A stretch of 6,681 bases of DNA from Bacteroidota bacterium (GTDB lineage: Bacteria; Bacteroidota; Bacteroidia; Chitinophagales; Saprospiraceae). The position numbers were made by a program, and so were the translations under genes. This document shows, in pieces, positions 6,548 through 6,681 of this stretch. The DNA lies in contig JAKQGD010000134.1 of the NCBI GenBank assembly GCA_029573365.1, forward strand, positions 1 through 6,681. Reading direction: 5' to 3'. Numbering within the stretch: the first letter of the stretch is position 1; each line of letters opens with the position of its first letter. Below the pieces are notes generated by a model. It was given only the letters and a program-made list of their open reading frames with translations, was not told the DNA's origin and did not search any database.

Positions 6548-6681
6548 ATGGACATGATACAGGTAAAATCCAATACCACCGTGACAAGGCAGAAAATAAA
6601 AGTGACAGGGGCCGAGGCCGTCATCCGTTGTTTGCTTGAAGAAGGTGTAGAGACTATATTTGGGTACCCGGGAGGAGCCAT
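6548..6681 (+). CDS. ilvB: Acetolactate synthase large subunit (EC 2.2.1.6), N-terminal fragment, cut by window end
   Basis: The frame from the ATG at 6548 gives 44 codons before the window ends, too short to be obvious as an isolated ORF. After a variable lead of about 17 residues it reads KVTGAEAVIRCLLEEGVETI and then FGYPGGA, the hallmark start of the thiamine-diphosphate-binding large subunit, including the glutamate (E36) of the GV.tiFGYPGGa segment. The enzyme condenses two pyruvates, or pyruvate and 2-oxobutyrate, in the first common step of valine and isoleucine synthesis. It begins 14 bp after the ilvD stop with no terminator or promoter between, so the two are probably co-transcribed. 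An in-frame ATG at 6554 is an alternative start; no Shine-Dalgarno helps choose. The small subunit gene (ilvN) and ilvC would be expected downstream but are outside the window. Other ThDP enzymes share the fold, but the motif and the ilvD neighbour make this assignment strong. Confidence 0.94.
   Translation, partial: MDMIQVKSNTTVTRQKIKVTGAEAVIRCLLEEGVETIFGYPGGA

Noticed and set aside
6472..6681. - strand open frame across the ilvD end and ilvB start
   Set aside because: It is antisense to both the ilvD C-terminus and the clear ilvB N-terminus.
1..6681. Search for CRISPR arrays, tRNAs, transposases, toxin-antitoxin pairs, defence genes or a novel system
   Set aside because: No regularly spaced repeats, cloverleaf-like sequences or such domains were seen by eye; all substantial coding regions fit known families.

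Overview
The window looks like chromosomal DNA of a Bacteroidota bacterium, probably of the Saprospiria/Chitinophagia type. This is inferred from the protein families. One gene ends in a type B (gliding-motility-like) type IX secretion sorting domain and another in a type A one. There is a 7TM-AraC membrane regulator of the kind common in this phylum. No start codon has a Shine-Dalgarno sequence, and TAnnTTTG-like promoter boxes lie in the gaps. No genus can be named from the sequence alone.

Layout, all on the + strand: (1) the 3' end of a large secreted, repeat-rich surface protein (2-1087), closed by a strong intrinsic terminator (1123-1153); (2) an AT-rich gap with phased T-tracts and a candidate promoter; (3) a seven-helix membrane protein fused to an AraC-type DNA-binding domain (1287-2414); (4) an exported FG-GAP/VCBS repeat protein with nine calcium-loop-like motifs and a type A C-terminal domain (2508-4685); (5) an AT-rich gap with a perfect 10-bp inverted repeat; (6) ilvD, dihydroxy-acid dehydratase (4860-6533); and (7), 14 bp later, the first 44 codons of ilvB, acetolactate synthase large subunit, running off the window end.

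Functionally there are two blocks. The left block is cell-surface: two probable T9SS cargo proteins flank a membrane-embedded regulator, which might sense envelope or external signals, though nothing in the sequence shows that it controls its neighbours. The right block starts a branched-chain amino acid biosynthesis operon: IlvB makes 2-acetolactate or acetohydroxybutyrate, and IlvD dehydrates the later dihydroxy acids to the 2-keto acid precursors of valine and isoleucine.

No tRNA, rRNA, CRISPR array, transposase or attachment site was seen. I found no convincing evidence of an undescribed system. The points most worth checking are the divergent opening of the type B sorting domain, the AT-rich regulator gene with phased T-tracts upstream, and the inverted repeat between the two blocks.
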